Of a DNA stretch of 64,000 nucleotides, positions 44,898 through 55,000 are shown piece by piece. Each line of letters starts with the position of its first letter. Within the stretch, counting starts at the first letter, position 1. The position numbers and the translations under genes are program-made. The stretch is from assembly GCA_001890945.1 (NCBI GenBank), contig MLAX01000001.1, positions 1,240,001 through 1,304,000 of the forward strand, read 5' to 3'. Under the pieces are notes generated by a model. It worked only from the letters and a program-made list of their open reading frames with translations. It made no database searches and was not told the origin of the DNA. This stretch comes from Alphaproteobacteria bacterium AO1-B (lineage in GTDB: Bacteria > Pseudomonadota > Alphaproteobacteria > Rhizobiales > Stappiaceae).

Positions 44898-46526
44898 TCA
44901 TTCGCGTCCTGTTTTTCGAAACGGCCCTTCATAGATGTCGTCTTCCAGGGTGCCGTATTCAGCCAACTCTTCGATCTTCTCCTGCGCCATGTAGCGGGCG
45001 AATTTTTCTTGCGGCAGTCTCAGGTGAATGGCTCCGATATAGATCACCGTTGCGAACCCTGCGATCAGAAGAATGTCCGGGCCGAGCGGCAAAATTCCAG
45101 ATCCGCCCCCAAAGGAACCCAGATAAGAAAATACAACAATCCCGATGAGATAGGGCACCAGCCAGGATGCCTCCCGCCAATCGAGGTTGGCGTAACCGAT
45201 TTGATATCCGCGGATCATCAGAAGCACAAATCCTGCCGCAAGGCTGAGCCCCAAATGAAGCATGGTATGCCAGCCGGTCCAGTAGATGATCAGCGTTGCA
45301 ACGACAAAGGCCAGACAGCCAAGAACTGGCGCGGCAGGCAAGGTGAAGGCACGGGGCGCATCAGGAAGCAGCTTTCTCAAGGCGACCACAGCGATCGGTC
45401 CGACAATGAAAGACAGAACGATGGTCGAGGTGTTTAGTGCAAGCACCTCGTCGAAGGGGAGCGCAAAGAAAAAGAGCGCTGCGACCGCAAAATTGACGAG
45501 CAACGAAAACAGCGGCACGCCCTTGTCCGACAACGTTTCCATGAATTTCGGGAACAGCCCGTTCTGAGCCATAGCAAGTCCCAGCCGGGCGTTGGAGCCC
45601 ACCGAAACGAGGCCGGAGGCGAAACTGGAAATCCTGGCTGTGGTGTCCAGCAGGCTGACGACCCAAAGTGCGCCAACGGCTGTGGCCAGTGCCGCGAGTG
45701 GGCCGAGGTCGCCGCCGAAATGAAGTCCTGACCAGCCATTTTGCAACTGAGCTGCATCCAATGCGCCAAGGAAGGCAATCTGTAGTCCGCCATAGACAAA
45801 CAAGCAGATCAAAAGGCTCAGGATCAGGGCGAGCGGGATATTGACCTTCGGATTTTTTGCCTCACCGGCCAAGTCGATGACATGCCGGAAGCCAAGGAGC
45901 GAGAAAATCACGCCGCCGGAAGAGATGGCGGCGAGGATGCCCTTCAAACCCTCCGGTGCAAAGCCGCCATGGTTCGTGAAGTTGGACGGTTTGAAGCTGA
46001 GACTGATGATCACGACCGCCAGGAGAACCGGCACGAGGATTTTCAGCCAGGTCAATGCCGTGTTGATCCGGGCAAAGAGCTTGACGCCAAATGCGTTGAT
46101 CACGGTGAAAACGGCCAGGAGCACCAGAGCGACTGCGAGCCCTCCGGTGCTAAGCTCGTTGTCGTTCAAATAGAGCCAGGGGGCCAACGTCTTGGAATAC
46201 CGAAGGATGGCCTCGACCTCGATGGTGGCTGCCGTGTTGTAACCAACCCAAGCGGTCCATCCCATGGCCATCGAGACGACTGTTCCATGAGAAAACTGAG
46301 GCACCCGCCCGATGCCGCCAGCGACCGGCAGAATTGTTGAGATTTCCGCAAATGTGATCGCAATCAACAGCATGGCAACGCCGCCGATCAACCAGGCAAT
46401 CAGCGAGGCCGGACCGGCAGATTGCGCGGCGATCATCGGAACAAACAGCCAGCCTGACCCAAGAATGCCGCTGATCGCGACAAACGTGAGGCCAAGCAGG
46501 CCAATGTTGCGTTGCATATGTGCCAA
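44898..46526 (-). CDS. APC-family amino acid/polyamine permease
   Basis: A 542-residue inner-membrane protein with about 12 hydrophobic helices. The N-terminal AISGILGSGWLFVPMIAAQSAG carries the GSGW/GxG substrate-binding break of helix 1 usual in the amino acid-polyamine-organocation family, and FRHVIDLAGEAKNPKVNIP marks the helix 6-7 loop. A long charged C-terminal tail (about 500-542) is cytoplasmic. The substrate is unknown. It is convergent with the L,D-transpeptidase-like gene. Confidence 0.9.
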   Translation of the reverse strand: MAHMQRNIGLLGLTFVAISGILGSGWLFVPMIAAQSAGPASLIAWLIGGVAMLLIAITFAEISTILPVAGGIGRVPQFSHGTVVSMAMGWTAWVGYNTAATIEVEAILRYSKTLAPWLYLNDNELSTGGLAVALVLLAVFTVINAFGVKLFARINTALTWLKILVPVLLAVVIISLSFKPSNFTNHGGFAPEGLKGILAAISSGGVIFSLLGFRHVIDLAGEAKNPKVNIPLALILSLLICLFVYGGLQIAFLGALDAAQLQNGWSGLHFGGDLGPLAALATAVGALWVVSLLDTTARISSFASGLVSVGSNARLGLAMAQNGLFPKFMETLSDKGVPLFSLLVNFAVAALFFFALPFDEVLALNTSTIVLSFIVGPIAVVALRKLLPDAPRAFTLPAAPVLGCLAFVVATLIIYWTGWHTMLHLGLSLAAGFVLLMIRGYQIGYANLDWREASWLVPYLIGIVVFSYLGSFGGGSGILPLGPDILLIAGFATVIYIGAIHLRLPQEKFARYMAQEKIEELAEYGTLEDDIYEGPFRKTGRE

Positions 46527-46610
46527 ACGACACCCCCCAGACTTTGCACTTCAGCTTAGCCGAAGGGACAGCCGGATCAAAAGGTGTTTGGCGAAGAGTT
46601 TTTGCTTCTG

Positions 46611-47282
46611 TTAGGCGTTCGCAGCCGCAGTCCGGATTGCATCGATGTTGGACTTGTAGGCGTCGACTGTACCGCCCTTGAAAACGGCGGATCCGGCAAC
46701 GAGGACGTTGGCACCTGCTGCTGCAACCAGCGGAGCGGTCTCGGGCGTGACACCGCCATCGATCTCCAGATCGATTGGCCGGTCACCGATCATTTGTTTG
46801 ATCCGGGCTGTCTTTTCCACCATTGCCTCAATGAACTTCTGACCGCCGAAGCCCGGGTTCACCGTCATCACAAGGATGAGGTCGAGCCGGTCGAGCACGT
46901 ACTCCAAAACGCTTTCCGGCGTTGCCGGGTTCAGCGACACACCGGCCTTTTTGCCGAGCGCGCGAATGGCCTGCAGCGACCGGTCAAGGTGGGTGGTTGC
47001 TTCTGCGTGCACGGTGATGATGTCCGACCCGGCTTTGGCAAAGGCTTCCAGGTACGGATCGCAAGGTTCAATCATCAAATGCGTGTCGAACACCTTGTCT
47101 GTGTGCGGGCGCATCTTGGCAATGACATCCGGGCCGAAAGTGATGTTGGGAACGAAATGGCCGTCCATCACATCAAGGTGGATCCAGTCTGCTCCCGCCT
47201 CGACAACATCGCGGACTTCCTGGCCGAGCTTGGAAAAGTCAGAGGCAAGGACGGACGGTGCAATAATAATCTCGCGCGGCAT
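46611..47282 (-). CDS. rpe: Ribulose-phosphate 3-epimerase
   Basis: A 223-residue TIM-barrel epimerase of the pentose phosphate and Calvin-type pathways, interconverting ribulose 5-phosphate and xylulose 5-phosphate. Motifs: [33 protein letters not shown] with the metal-binding Asp/His, [14 protein letters not shown], and [15 protein letters not shown] with the second catalytic Asp. It is on the same strand as the APC permease gene, 84 bases before it. Confidence 0.97.
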   Translation of the reverse strand: MPREIIIAPSVLASDFSKLGQEVRDVVEAGADWIHLDVMDGHFVPNITFGPDVIAKMRPHTDKVFDTHLMIEPCDPYLEAFAKAGSDIITVHAEATTHLDRSLQAIRALGKKAGVSLNPATPESVLEYVLDRLDLILVMTVNPGFGGQKFIEAMVEKTARIKQMIGDRPIDLEIDGGVTPETAPLVAAAGANVLVAGSAVFKGGTVDAYKSNIDAIRTAAANA

Positions 47283-47395
47283 TTACGGATCTCCTGCGGG
47301 CGGCGGCAACGCCGGTCATAGACTGTTGGCGCCGCGCTACCACGTGTCCGGCAGACCGGCAAGTCAAAGAGCTCGCTCCTAATCGGTTAAACTGT

Positions 47396-48133
47396 TCACA
47401 GCCGTCCGGAGATGGCGAGAAACCGGCCGTCAGGCCCTTCAAAGCCGTGGGTTGCCATGTGAACGATCACCGTGATGACAGGTGGCTTGTCTTCCGGGAA
47501 ATAGCTGACGACCGTGTCTATACGGTAGCCGATCGGGCACCCGCGGCTTTTCGGGAGGCTTTTGTCCAGATGCCGGACGCGCGCTTCTCCGCCATAGATC
47601 GTGTTGAGCTGGAACCCCTTGGTGGCCGCGCCATAGCTGGCACACGTGTCGTCGGGCAGGGGAAATTCCATCAACTGGATCTCCATCGGCTCATCGATTG
47701 GGGGGACGACTGGGCGCAGATTGACCTTCATGTTGAAAGGATTGGCGGAGATTTCCGTGATCGGATTGCTGCCGACTGTCAGTCCGTGGCCGTCAATACC
47801 GAGGGAATTGAGAAGCGGGTCTGCAGCGGCCCTGTTGGCGGCCCGGGCAGCCTTCAGGAGCGCCACAGGATTGTAGCCGTTGCTGTCGTCGATTTCATCG
47901 CGGCGTCGAAACGGAGACGGGCTCACCCATTTGTCCTCATGGACATCGATCACGAATATTTCTGAATAGGGAAAACCGGAGCCGTCCTGAATTCCTGACT
48001 GCTCAAAGGCAAAGTAACGGCCATCTTCAGAGTAGCCGAGAATGTCCAAACGGGCCTGATCGCCAGCGATGGCTGCCGAAAATGAGCCTGTTATAAAAAC
48101 AATAAAGGTAGCAAGCAGTTGGTAGAAACGCAT
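47396..48133 (-). CDS. DUF2259 family secreted protein
   Basis: A 245-residue protein with a signal peptide (1-23, IAGDQ junction). The mature region has DILGYSEDGRYFAFEQSGIQ, SEIFVIDVHEDKWV and a C-terminal HMATHGFEGPDGRFLAISG, which matches the DUF2259 family of predicted secreted proteins in alphaproteobacteria. The function is unknown. Transcription is toward rpe, from which it is separated by 113 bases. Confidence 0.85.
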   Translation of the reverse strand: MRFYQLLATFIVFITGSFSAAIAGDQARLDILGYSEDGRYFAFEQSGIQDGSGFPYSEIFVIDVHEDKWVSPSPFRRRDEIDDSNGYNPVALLKAARAANRAAADPLLNSLGIDGHGLTVGSNPITEISANPFNMKVNLRPVVPPIDEPMEIQLMEFPLPDDTCASYGAATKGFQLNTIYGGEARVRHLDKSLPKSRGCPIGYRIDTVVSYFPEDKPPVITVIVHMATHGFEGPDGRFLAISGRL

Positions 48134-48185
48134 GACCGGTCTCCCTTCGATTTGTTCAAGAGAGTATCGCCGGGTTCTAGATCTG

Positions 48186-49160
48186 TCAGGTCTGCGGCGT
48201 CACAGTTTTGAGCTTTAGTCCGCAAAACCATCCGACAAACGGTTTCAGGACCATCGGCAAAATGTAAATCGGGAATTGTCCGACTGCGAACCAAAGCCAC
48301 GTGAGCTCTGGTAGTGTTCCGCCAAAGGCGGCGACCATCAGCCCCATGTTGCGCGTGCCGCAAGTGTGCGCGATGGCATAAGCATCCTCTCGGCTTGCGG
48401 GCGAAAACAGGAGCAAGGTCACCCCGATCTGTGCAAAGGCGAGGCAGAAAGTGATCGCAGTCAAGCCGAGAGTAAAGCCAGGTTTGTCCGCGAAACTCGC
48501 TGCAACGCCATCCATCGCAGCAATCGCAAAGATCAAAAGCAAGAGAACATTCAAGCCGCTGATCATGTTTGCGCCGTTTGCAATCCGTTCCTGTCCGGCA
48601 ATCCGGCGGATCACCATCGCGGTAAGAAACGACCCAACAAGCAGAAATGACAGTTGCGCAGCCAGGCCACCGATACTCAGCGGCAAGGCATCTCCCAGCA
48701 TCAGCTCGCCGATGAAAGGTGCCGAAAGCGGCGTAATGATCAGGGCCGCAACGGAAAGCGCAAGGCTGAGCGTTCCATTCAGGCCCAGGAGATAAATAAA
48801 GGCCGGCGCGGCCATAACCGGCGGGGCGGCCGTGGAGATAAACAAGGCCAGCACAAGCTCAGGTCCAAGGGTTTCCGGTCCAATCAACTGAACGGCCGCA
48901 AAAGCTATCAACGGCACACCTAGCATCATCCAAACGAGTGCGGTGAGGAGCAGTGTCGGTCGTTTCAAACGCAGTTTGATGGCTTCGATATCCACCCTCA
49001 AGAAAGCCAGCACAAGCAGGCTGAAGACGGAAACACCGAGATAGGGTCGCAGATGTTCCGATAGGGCTGGTAGCGCCATGCCGATGAAGATACTCACAGC
49101 CAAAGCGGCCGTTCCATGCTGGCCGATCCATGCCACAGCTACCGCGAGCATCCGAATCAT
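48186..49160 (-). CDS. BASS-like bile acid:sodium symporter-family transporter
   Basis: A 324-residue membrane protein with about nine to ten helices, resembling the bile acid:Na+ symporter superfamily: LVLALFISTAAPPVMAAPAF, LALSVAALIITPLSAPF, and AIAHTCGTRNMGLMVAAFGG, where the last fits the conserved crossing-helix motif of that fold. The substrate is unclear. It reads in the same direction as the DUF2259 gene. Confidence 0.72.
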   Translation of the reverse strand: MIRMLAVAVAWIGQHGTAALAVSIFIGMALPALSEHLRPYLGVSVFSLLVLAFLRVDIEAIKLRLKRPTLLLTALVWMMLGVPLIAFAAVQLIGPETLGPELVLALFISTAAPPVMAAPAFIYLLGLNGTLSLALSVAALIITPLSAPFIGELMLGDALPLSIGGLAAQLSFLLVGSFLTAMVIRRIAGQERIANGANMISGLNVLLLLIFAIAAMDGVAASFADKPGFTLGLTAITFCLAFAQIGVTLLLFSPASREDAYAIAHTCGTRNMGLMVAAFGGTLPELTWLWFAVGQFPIYILPMVLKPFVGWFCGLKLKTVTPQT

Positions 49161-49269
49161 TTAATATCAACTCCTGAAAATCGCGTGTGGGCAGGGACTT
49201 GCGGTTCTTTTAAGGGAACTTGACCGGACTTGCCAATCACGATGGCGTCCTGCCGTCGGACTGTGGGCC

Positions 49270-50544
49270 ATGACAACTTCGAAACAGATGCAGACATTTG
49301 ATGTGATGGTTCTGGGGGCCGGAATTGTCGGTGTTTCGACCGCAGCGCATTTGCGCCGCCTTGGCCTGGATGTCGCTTTGATCGATCGGAAGCATCCGGG
49401 CGGCGAAGCTTCTGCAGGCAACGCAGGCGTCGTCCAGCACAATGGGTTCGTCCCGCAAGGTCTGCCGAAAAATCCGGTGGCGTTCCTAAAGTCATCCTTC
49501 AATCTTGGCGGACCATTTTCGTACAGACCGCTTACCTTGGCGAAGATGCTCCCGTGGATCCGGCAGTACGTGCGGGCAAGCTACGGCGAGGCGGCAGAGA
49601 CGTATTGCCGGGCCATCATGCCGTTGCGCCAACAGGCGGTCAAAGCGCATCTTGATCTTGCCGAGCAGTCAAATGCCGGCCGGTTTTACCGGAAGGGTGG
49701 TTGGCTACACCTGTACCGAACGTCAGCCAGTTTTGATGCAGATGATATGTCCCGGTACTACGCCCGGATCTACGGCGTTGATTACAAGGAAATGGATGGC
49801 GCAGAAGCCAGTGTTCTGGAGCCTGGGTTGAAGCTTTCAGGCATCAAGGCCGTGCATTGGACCGAAAGCTGGTCGGTCTCCAACCCGGCTGCTGTCGTCG
49901 ATGCATTCTGGCGGGGATACATCCAAAACGGTGGCCAGTATTTTCGCGCGGACGCCAAAAAGCTGATCCGCCAGAGAGGCGGGTGGAGCCTCGAGGGAGA
50001 ACGTGGGCCCGTGTTCGCCCGCAATGTCGTCGTTTGCTTGGGCGCCTGGTCCATGGATGTCCTGAAGAAACTTGGCGAGCAGTATCCGTTGGCCGTCAAG
50101 CGCGGCTACCACATGCATTATAGGCCGCTCTCCGGGGCGTCCCTGTCGCGCCCCGTCGTGGACATCGACAACGGGTTTGCATTAACTCCAACCGACTTCG
50201 GCATACGGCTGACGACGGGTGTGGAGCTGGCAGGACGCGACGCGCCGCCGAACCTGCAAATCATCAAACAGGTCCGGCGCAGGGCAGAAGAGATCTTTTC
50301 TCTCGGACGCGCGCTTCATGATGAACCATGGGTGGGAAGCCGGCCCTGTGTGCCGGATTCTCTTCCGGTCATTGGACCATCCCCGTCAGTAAAGGGGTTG
50401 TGGCTCAATTTCGCCCATGGCCATGATGGTTTTACGCTCGGACCGGTCTCCGGCCAGATCATGGCCGATATGATTGCCAACAAACCTCTTGTTGCGGATG
50501 TAACGGGCGTCTCGCCTAACCGGTTTCAGACACAAAAGATATGA
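49270..50544 (+). CDS. FAD-dependent oxidoreductase, DadA (D-amino acid dehydrogenase)-like
   Basis: A 424-residue DAO-superfamily flavoprotein. The N-terminal dinucleotide fold VMVLGAGIVGVSTAAHLRRL and GGEASAGNAGVVQHNGFVP are the DadA pattern. A C-terminal FAD-binding stretch reads SLPVIGPSPSVKGLWLNFAHG then HDGFTLGPVSGQIMADMI. It probably oxidises a D-amino acid or a similar secondary amine at the membrane. The next gene is a convergent periplasmic binding protein (10 bases apart). Confidence 0.9.
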   Translation: MTTSKQMQTFDVMVLGAGIVGVSTAAHLRRLGLDVALIDRKHPGGEASAGNAGVVQHNGFVPQGLPKNPVAFLKSSFNLGGPFSYRPLTLAKMLPWIRQYVRASYGEAAETYCRAIMPLRQQAVKAHLDLAEQSNAGRFYRKGGWLHLYRTSASFDADDMSRYYARIYGVDYKEMDGAEASVLEPGLKLSGIKAVHWTESWSVSNPAAVVDAFWRGYIQNGGQYFRADAKKLIRQRGGWSLEGERGPVFARNVVVCLGAWSMDVLKKLGEQYPLAVKRGYHMHYRPLSGASLSRPVVDIDNGFALTPTDFGIRLTTGVELAGRDAPPNLQIIKQVRRRAEEIFSLGRALHDEPWVGSRPCVPDSLPVIGPSPSVKGLWLNFAHGHDGFTLGPVSGQIMADMIANKPLVADVTGVSPNRFQTQKI

Positions 50545-50554
50545 CGATCCGGAT

Positions 50555-51382
50555 TTAGCTGGAAGGCCCGATATAGGTCGCCTTGATTTGGTCGATAGAT
50601 CCATCGTCTTTCATGCGGCGGATAATCCGGTCGTAGTCGGTCTTTAACTTGTCCATATCCGGGTGCGTGGAGGCTTTGGAGAAGACGTTGTAATAGGCTT
50701 TCGACTTCATTGGCTTTGGAAGAAAATCGATCTTGTTGCGATAGCCGCCGATATGAGCCTGGTGCAGTGTTGAGATGGTGTTCATCGGAACCGCGTCGAT
50801 CCTGCCTGCGAGCAGCTTGTCGATCTGCAGGGAATTCTCTGAGACAAGTTGCAGCTGGAGGCCCGCGTCCCAGAACTCCGGAGTGTAGGAAATTCCATGC
50901 GTTGCACCGATCGTCATTGAGCGCAGGTCATCGAACTTCGAAAACGTGAACTTGCCGCGATCTTCCGCCCTGATGAAGAAATTCCAGTCCAGATCGATGT
51001 AGCTTTCGCTTGGATAGTCCAGAAAGGTGCGGCGGTCTTCGTTTTGCGAATACAATAGCAGCACATCGATCCGCCCAGCTTTGGCTTCGACCTGCAGGCG
51101 CTGGTCGGATTCAATAAGCAGCACTTCATAGTCTATCGCGAGTTCGCGCAGGACCTCATCCATGACTTCGATGTCGATGCCGCGGACTTGTCCGTCCGCC
51201 TCGTATTTGAATGGGGCTTGAGGGTTGGCCGCAATGATCAAAGGGCGGGCTGCCACCGATGTGTGCCACATCGCAGCCAAAAGACAGCATATGCAAAACA
51301 GACCGATTTTCCGAAGCACGCCTAAAAACCTTCCCAAGTCACTGCCGGACAAACACACGGGAGGCTTCACTGTTCCATGCAA
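50555..51382 (-). CDS. Periplasmic solute-binding protein family 3
   Basis: A 275-residue extracytoplasmic binding protein. A membrane-spanning signal (about 24-45, IGLFCICCLLAAMWHTSVAA) precedes a type-3 bilobal fold: APFKYEADGQVRGIDIEVMD, GRIDVLLLYSQNEDRRTFLD, and LLAGRIDAVPMN. The family usually binds polar amino acids, but no ABC permease genes are adjacent, so it may act alone or with a distant system. Confidence 0.85.
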   Translation of the reverse strand: MHGTVKPPVCLSGSDLGRFLGVLRKIGLFCICCLLAAMWHTSVAARPLIIAANPQAPFKYEADGQVRGIDIEVMDEVLRELAIDYEVLLIESDQRLQVEAKAGRIDVLLLYSQNEDRRTFLDYPSESYIDLDWNFFIRAEDRGKFTFSKFDDLRSMTIGATHGISYTPEFWDAGLQLQLVSENSLQIDKLLAGRIDAVPMNTISTLHQAHIGGYRNKIDFLPKPMKSKAYYNVFSKASTHPDMDKLKTDYDRIIRRMKDDGSIDQIKATYIGPSS

Positions 51383-51431
51383 TAGCCAAACAAACAGTGA
51401 ATTTTGAGGAGGCTGTAAGGTACAGTGCGTG

Positions 51432-51911
51432 TCAATTCTCGCGAAGAGGCAGTGCAGCGGTATCCTTTACCGTGTTGACAACGATACGTGACTGAACGTC
51501 AGATACCAGTGTGTTATCGAGAAGCTTCAGACGCAGAAAGTCGTCATAGGTCTTGATGTCATCGGTGACCACCTTGATGAGGTAATCGACCGCACCTGTG
51601 ATACGTTCACAAATAACGACTTCCGGCCAATGATGGACGAGCTTGTCGAACGTTTCCATGTTTTCGCGGCTGGGAACGGCAAGCTTGACGAAGGAATAGG
51701 CGACAAAGCCAAGGCCCACGGCTTCGCGGTCTATGATCGCGGTAATTTGCTTGATGATGCCTTGTTCCTTCAACCGTTTGATGCGGCGCCAGCAAGGGGT
51801 TTGGCTCATGCCGGCCTCTTTGGCGACTTCTGCAATTGAAAGGGAGGCATCCCTTTGCAAAACGCGCAAAACACGGATGTCGGACGGGTCCAGAAGATTC
51901 TTTTCGGTCAT
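51432..51911 (-). CDS. Lrp/AsnC-family regulator
   Basis: A 159-residue feast/famine regulator. The N-terminal helix-turn-helix (about 8-55; LRVLQRDASLSIAEVAKEAG, MSQTPCWRRIKRLKEQGII) and the C-terminal RAM ligand-binding domain (about 70-145; CERITGAVDYLIKVVTDDIK) are both complete. The start MTEKNLLD at 51911 is fixed by the family; an in-frame extension to 52133 overlaps the opposite gene. It is divergent, 145 bases apart, from the indolepyruvate oxidoreductase gene, which it may regulate in response to aromatic amino acids. That is inference. Confidence 0.93.
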   Translation of the reverse strand: MTEKNLLDPSDIRVLRVLQRDASLSIAEVAKEAGMSQTPCWRRIKRLKEQGIIKQITAIIDREAVGLGFVAYSFVKLAVPSRENMETFDKLVHHWPEVVICERITGAVDYLIKVVTDDIKTYDDFLRLKLLDNTLVSDVQSRIVVNTVKDTAALPLREN

Positions 51912-52056
51912 TGGGTCATTTTCGGAAATTTTATGCTGCCTGGTGACGAATTGCGGTGACGATAGCACAGAAATCGCTGCTGAAAAGGACGATATTAATC
52001 GGAAATGGCAGTTCGCCGCAGAGGGCCGCCCCGGGGGCGTAGGAGGAGAATACCGA

Positions 52057-55000
52057 ATGGATGTGCTTGTGTCCGATATCAGCCTTGAAGACAAATACAC
52101 CGCGACGGACGGTCGTGTGTATCTGACAGGCATTCAGGCGCTGGTCAGATTGGCTCTGGACCGCGCGCGCCTGGACCGGCAGGCAGGTCTTAAAACCGGT
52201 GGTTTCATTTCCGGATACCGCGGTTCGCCGCTGGCTGGATATGACACTGAGTTGGAGCGCGCCCATCGGCACCTGAAGGGCCTTGAAGTTTTTTTCAAGC
52301 CTGGCGTGAACGAGGAACTTGGGGCGACCGCAGTTTGGGGAAGTCAAAAACTGCGCGGTGAGGGCGGTGTAGGACGGCCCACAGAATATGACGGCGTCTT
52401 TGGCATCTGGTACGGCAAGGCCCCAGGTGTTGACCGGGCTGGCGACGCACTGCGTCAGGGGAACGCATCTGGCACGGACCGCAACGGCGGTGTTCTGGCT
52501 TTGGCCGGTGACGATCACCTCGCCAAATCCTCCATTCTGCCTGCGCAGAGCGAATTCTTCTTTGAGCATGCCGAAATGCCGGTTCTGAACCCGGCGGACA
52601 TTCAGGACGTTCTCGACTACGGACTACACGGGCTTGAGATGTCCCGCTTTTCCAGTTTGTGGACGGCGTTGATCTGTGTGGCCGACACGATGGATGCGTC
52701 CGCCACCATCAATGTATCGCCAAACCGTCTGCGGATGGTTCGCCCTCTGGAGGGTGATCCTCGCAAGGATTATCATCAAAACCGCGATCTGCTGCTCGGC
52801 AACCGGTTGGAAACAGAGCGCTTGGTGCGTGAGCTCCGGATCCCTGCCGCCCAAGCCTATGTTCGCACAAACGGCCTTGATCGTGTGACCTTCGGTGTCC
52901 GGCAAAATCCGAAACTCGGCATTATTTCTTCCGGCAAAGCCTATCGGGACCTGCTTCAGGCACTCGATCTCATGGGTGTGACCGAAGACAAGGCCAAAGC
53001 GCTGGGCCTCGGCATCTATAAGGTTGCAATGACCTGGCCGATGGAACCGCTCGGCCTGCGGGATTTTGCCCGCGGCGCAGAGAAACTGTTGGTCGTGGAG
53101 CACAAGCGGGCCTTCATGGAACCGCAGATCAAGGAAATCTCCTATCACTGGCCGGATATGAGCCGTCCTGAGATTTGGGGCAAACGCCGTCCGGATGGAT
53201 CGCCGTTCCTGTCGGATGTTCTTGAGATCTCTGTCGCTGAACTCATCGAGGGTTTGATGAAGTGGCTGCCGGCAGATGCTGTCACCGAAGAAATGCAGGC
53301 CGTTGCTGGGCGCATGACCAAACAGGCCATGTGGGCGCAGGGCCATGCGGAACGCGCCTCCCGGGTGCCTTACTTCTGTTCCGGCTGTCCGCATTCAACC
53401 TCGACCAAGACGCCGGAAGGCTCCCGGTCTATGCCGGGTATCGGCTGCCACGCCATGACCGAAATGGCAGGCCGGACCACGGAAGGCCAGATCCAGATGG
53501 GCGGAGAGGGCGTCCTTTGGGTTGGTCAGCAGCCGTTCTCGGGCGACAGCCATGTGTTCGCAAACGTCGGCGATGGAACATATTTCCACTCCGGTATCCT
53601 TGCGATCCGTCAGGCGCTCGCGGCCAAGGTGCCGATCACCTACAAGATCCTTTACAACGATGCCGTGGCCATGACCGGTGGTCAGAAGCATGATGGACAG
53701 TTGAGTGTTCCGCAGATTACCCGTCAGCTGGAAGCTGAAGGCGTAGAACGCATTGCGGTGGTCTCCGAAAATCCGGATGCCTACGGATCGTGGACACCGA
53801 TTGCAGCCGGAACCAAGGTCTATCATCGCGACGAGTTGATGGATGTCCAGAAGGAGCTGCAGACCTTCAACGGCGTTTCCGTAATCGTTTACGACCAAAC
53901 CTGTGCAGCCGAGAAACGGCGCCGCCGGAAGCGCGGGCTGTTCCCGGATCCGGATCAGCGCCTGTTTATCAACGATCGCGTCTGCGAAGGCTGCGGTGAC
54001 TGCTCGGTCCAGTCCAACTGCCTTTCGGTTGAACCGCTGGCAACGCCGTTTGGCGAAAAGCGGGTCATCAACCAGTCCAGCTGCAACAAGGACTTTTCCT
54101 GCATCAAGGGTTTCTGTCCGTCGTTCGTCGAGATCGACGGTGCGGCGCTCAAAAAGCCGAAAAAGGCTGACGTGGATATCGATGCTCTGGTCGAACAGCT
54201 GCCGGAACCGGTTCTGCCAGCGCTGGATCGGACGCAGAACGCGTTGGTTGCCGGCATTGGCGGCATGGGCGTCACCACAATCAGTGCTGTTCTAGCAATG
54301 GCGGCGCATATCGATGGCAAGCAAGCCTCGACCCTGGACATGACGGGGCTGGCGCAAAAGGGCGGGCCGGTGACCTCGCATGTTCGCTTCGCATCCATTG
54401 ACCGCGCCATTGAAGGTCCCCGGGTTCCGGCCGCAAGCCTCGATCTTTTGATCGCAAGTGACATGGTCGTTGCCACGAATGCGGAACAACTGGCACTCGC
54501 CCACCGTGGCCAGACCGTGACAGTGGCAAACACCAAGGTTGCCCCGACTGCAGAGTTTGTCCTGAAGCAAACCCTGTCTTTCGATGAGAAGAAGATGGAC
54601 GCGGCCTTGAAGGCGGCATCCGGAACATATCTCGCGATGGATGCGGCCGGAATTGCTGAAAAGCTGCTCGGCGATGCGATCTTTGCCAACATGCTGCTCG
54701 TGGGCATGGCCTATCAATCGGGCGCCCTGCCGGTTTCCGGCGATGCCATTGAAACAGCCTTGCAGCTGAACGGGGCGGCAGTGGCCGGCAACATCAAGGC
54801 ATTCCGCGCCGGCCGTGTTCTGGCTACCGACGCTGAACTGTTGTTGAAGGCTTTGCCAGCGAGCGAAAAGCCGCGCACGTTCACATTGGATGAAAAAATT
54901 GCATTCAATGCCGACGAGCTCGTCCGGTATCAGGACGAAGCCTATGCGGCCCGTTACCGGGATCTCGTTGAAAAAGTGAAGGCAGCGGACGAAGCTCATG

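Noticed and set aside
51733..52056. An N-terminal extension of the indolepyruvate oxidoreductase
   Set aside because: It overlaps the divergent lrp gene and precedes a strong AGGAGGAG site for ATG 52057.
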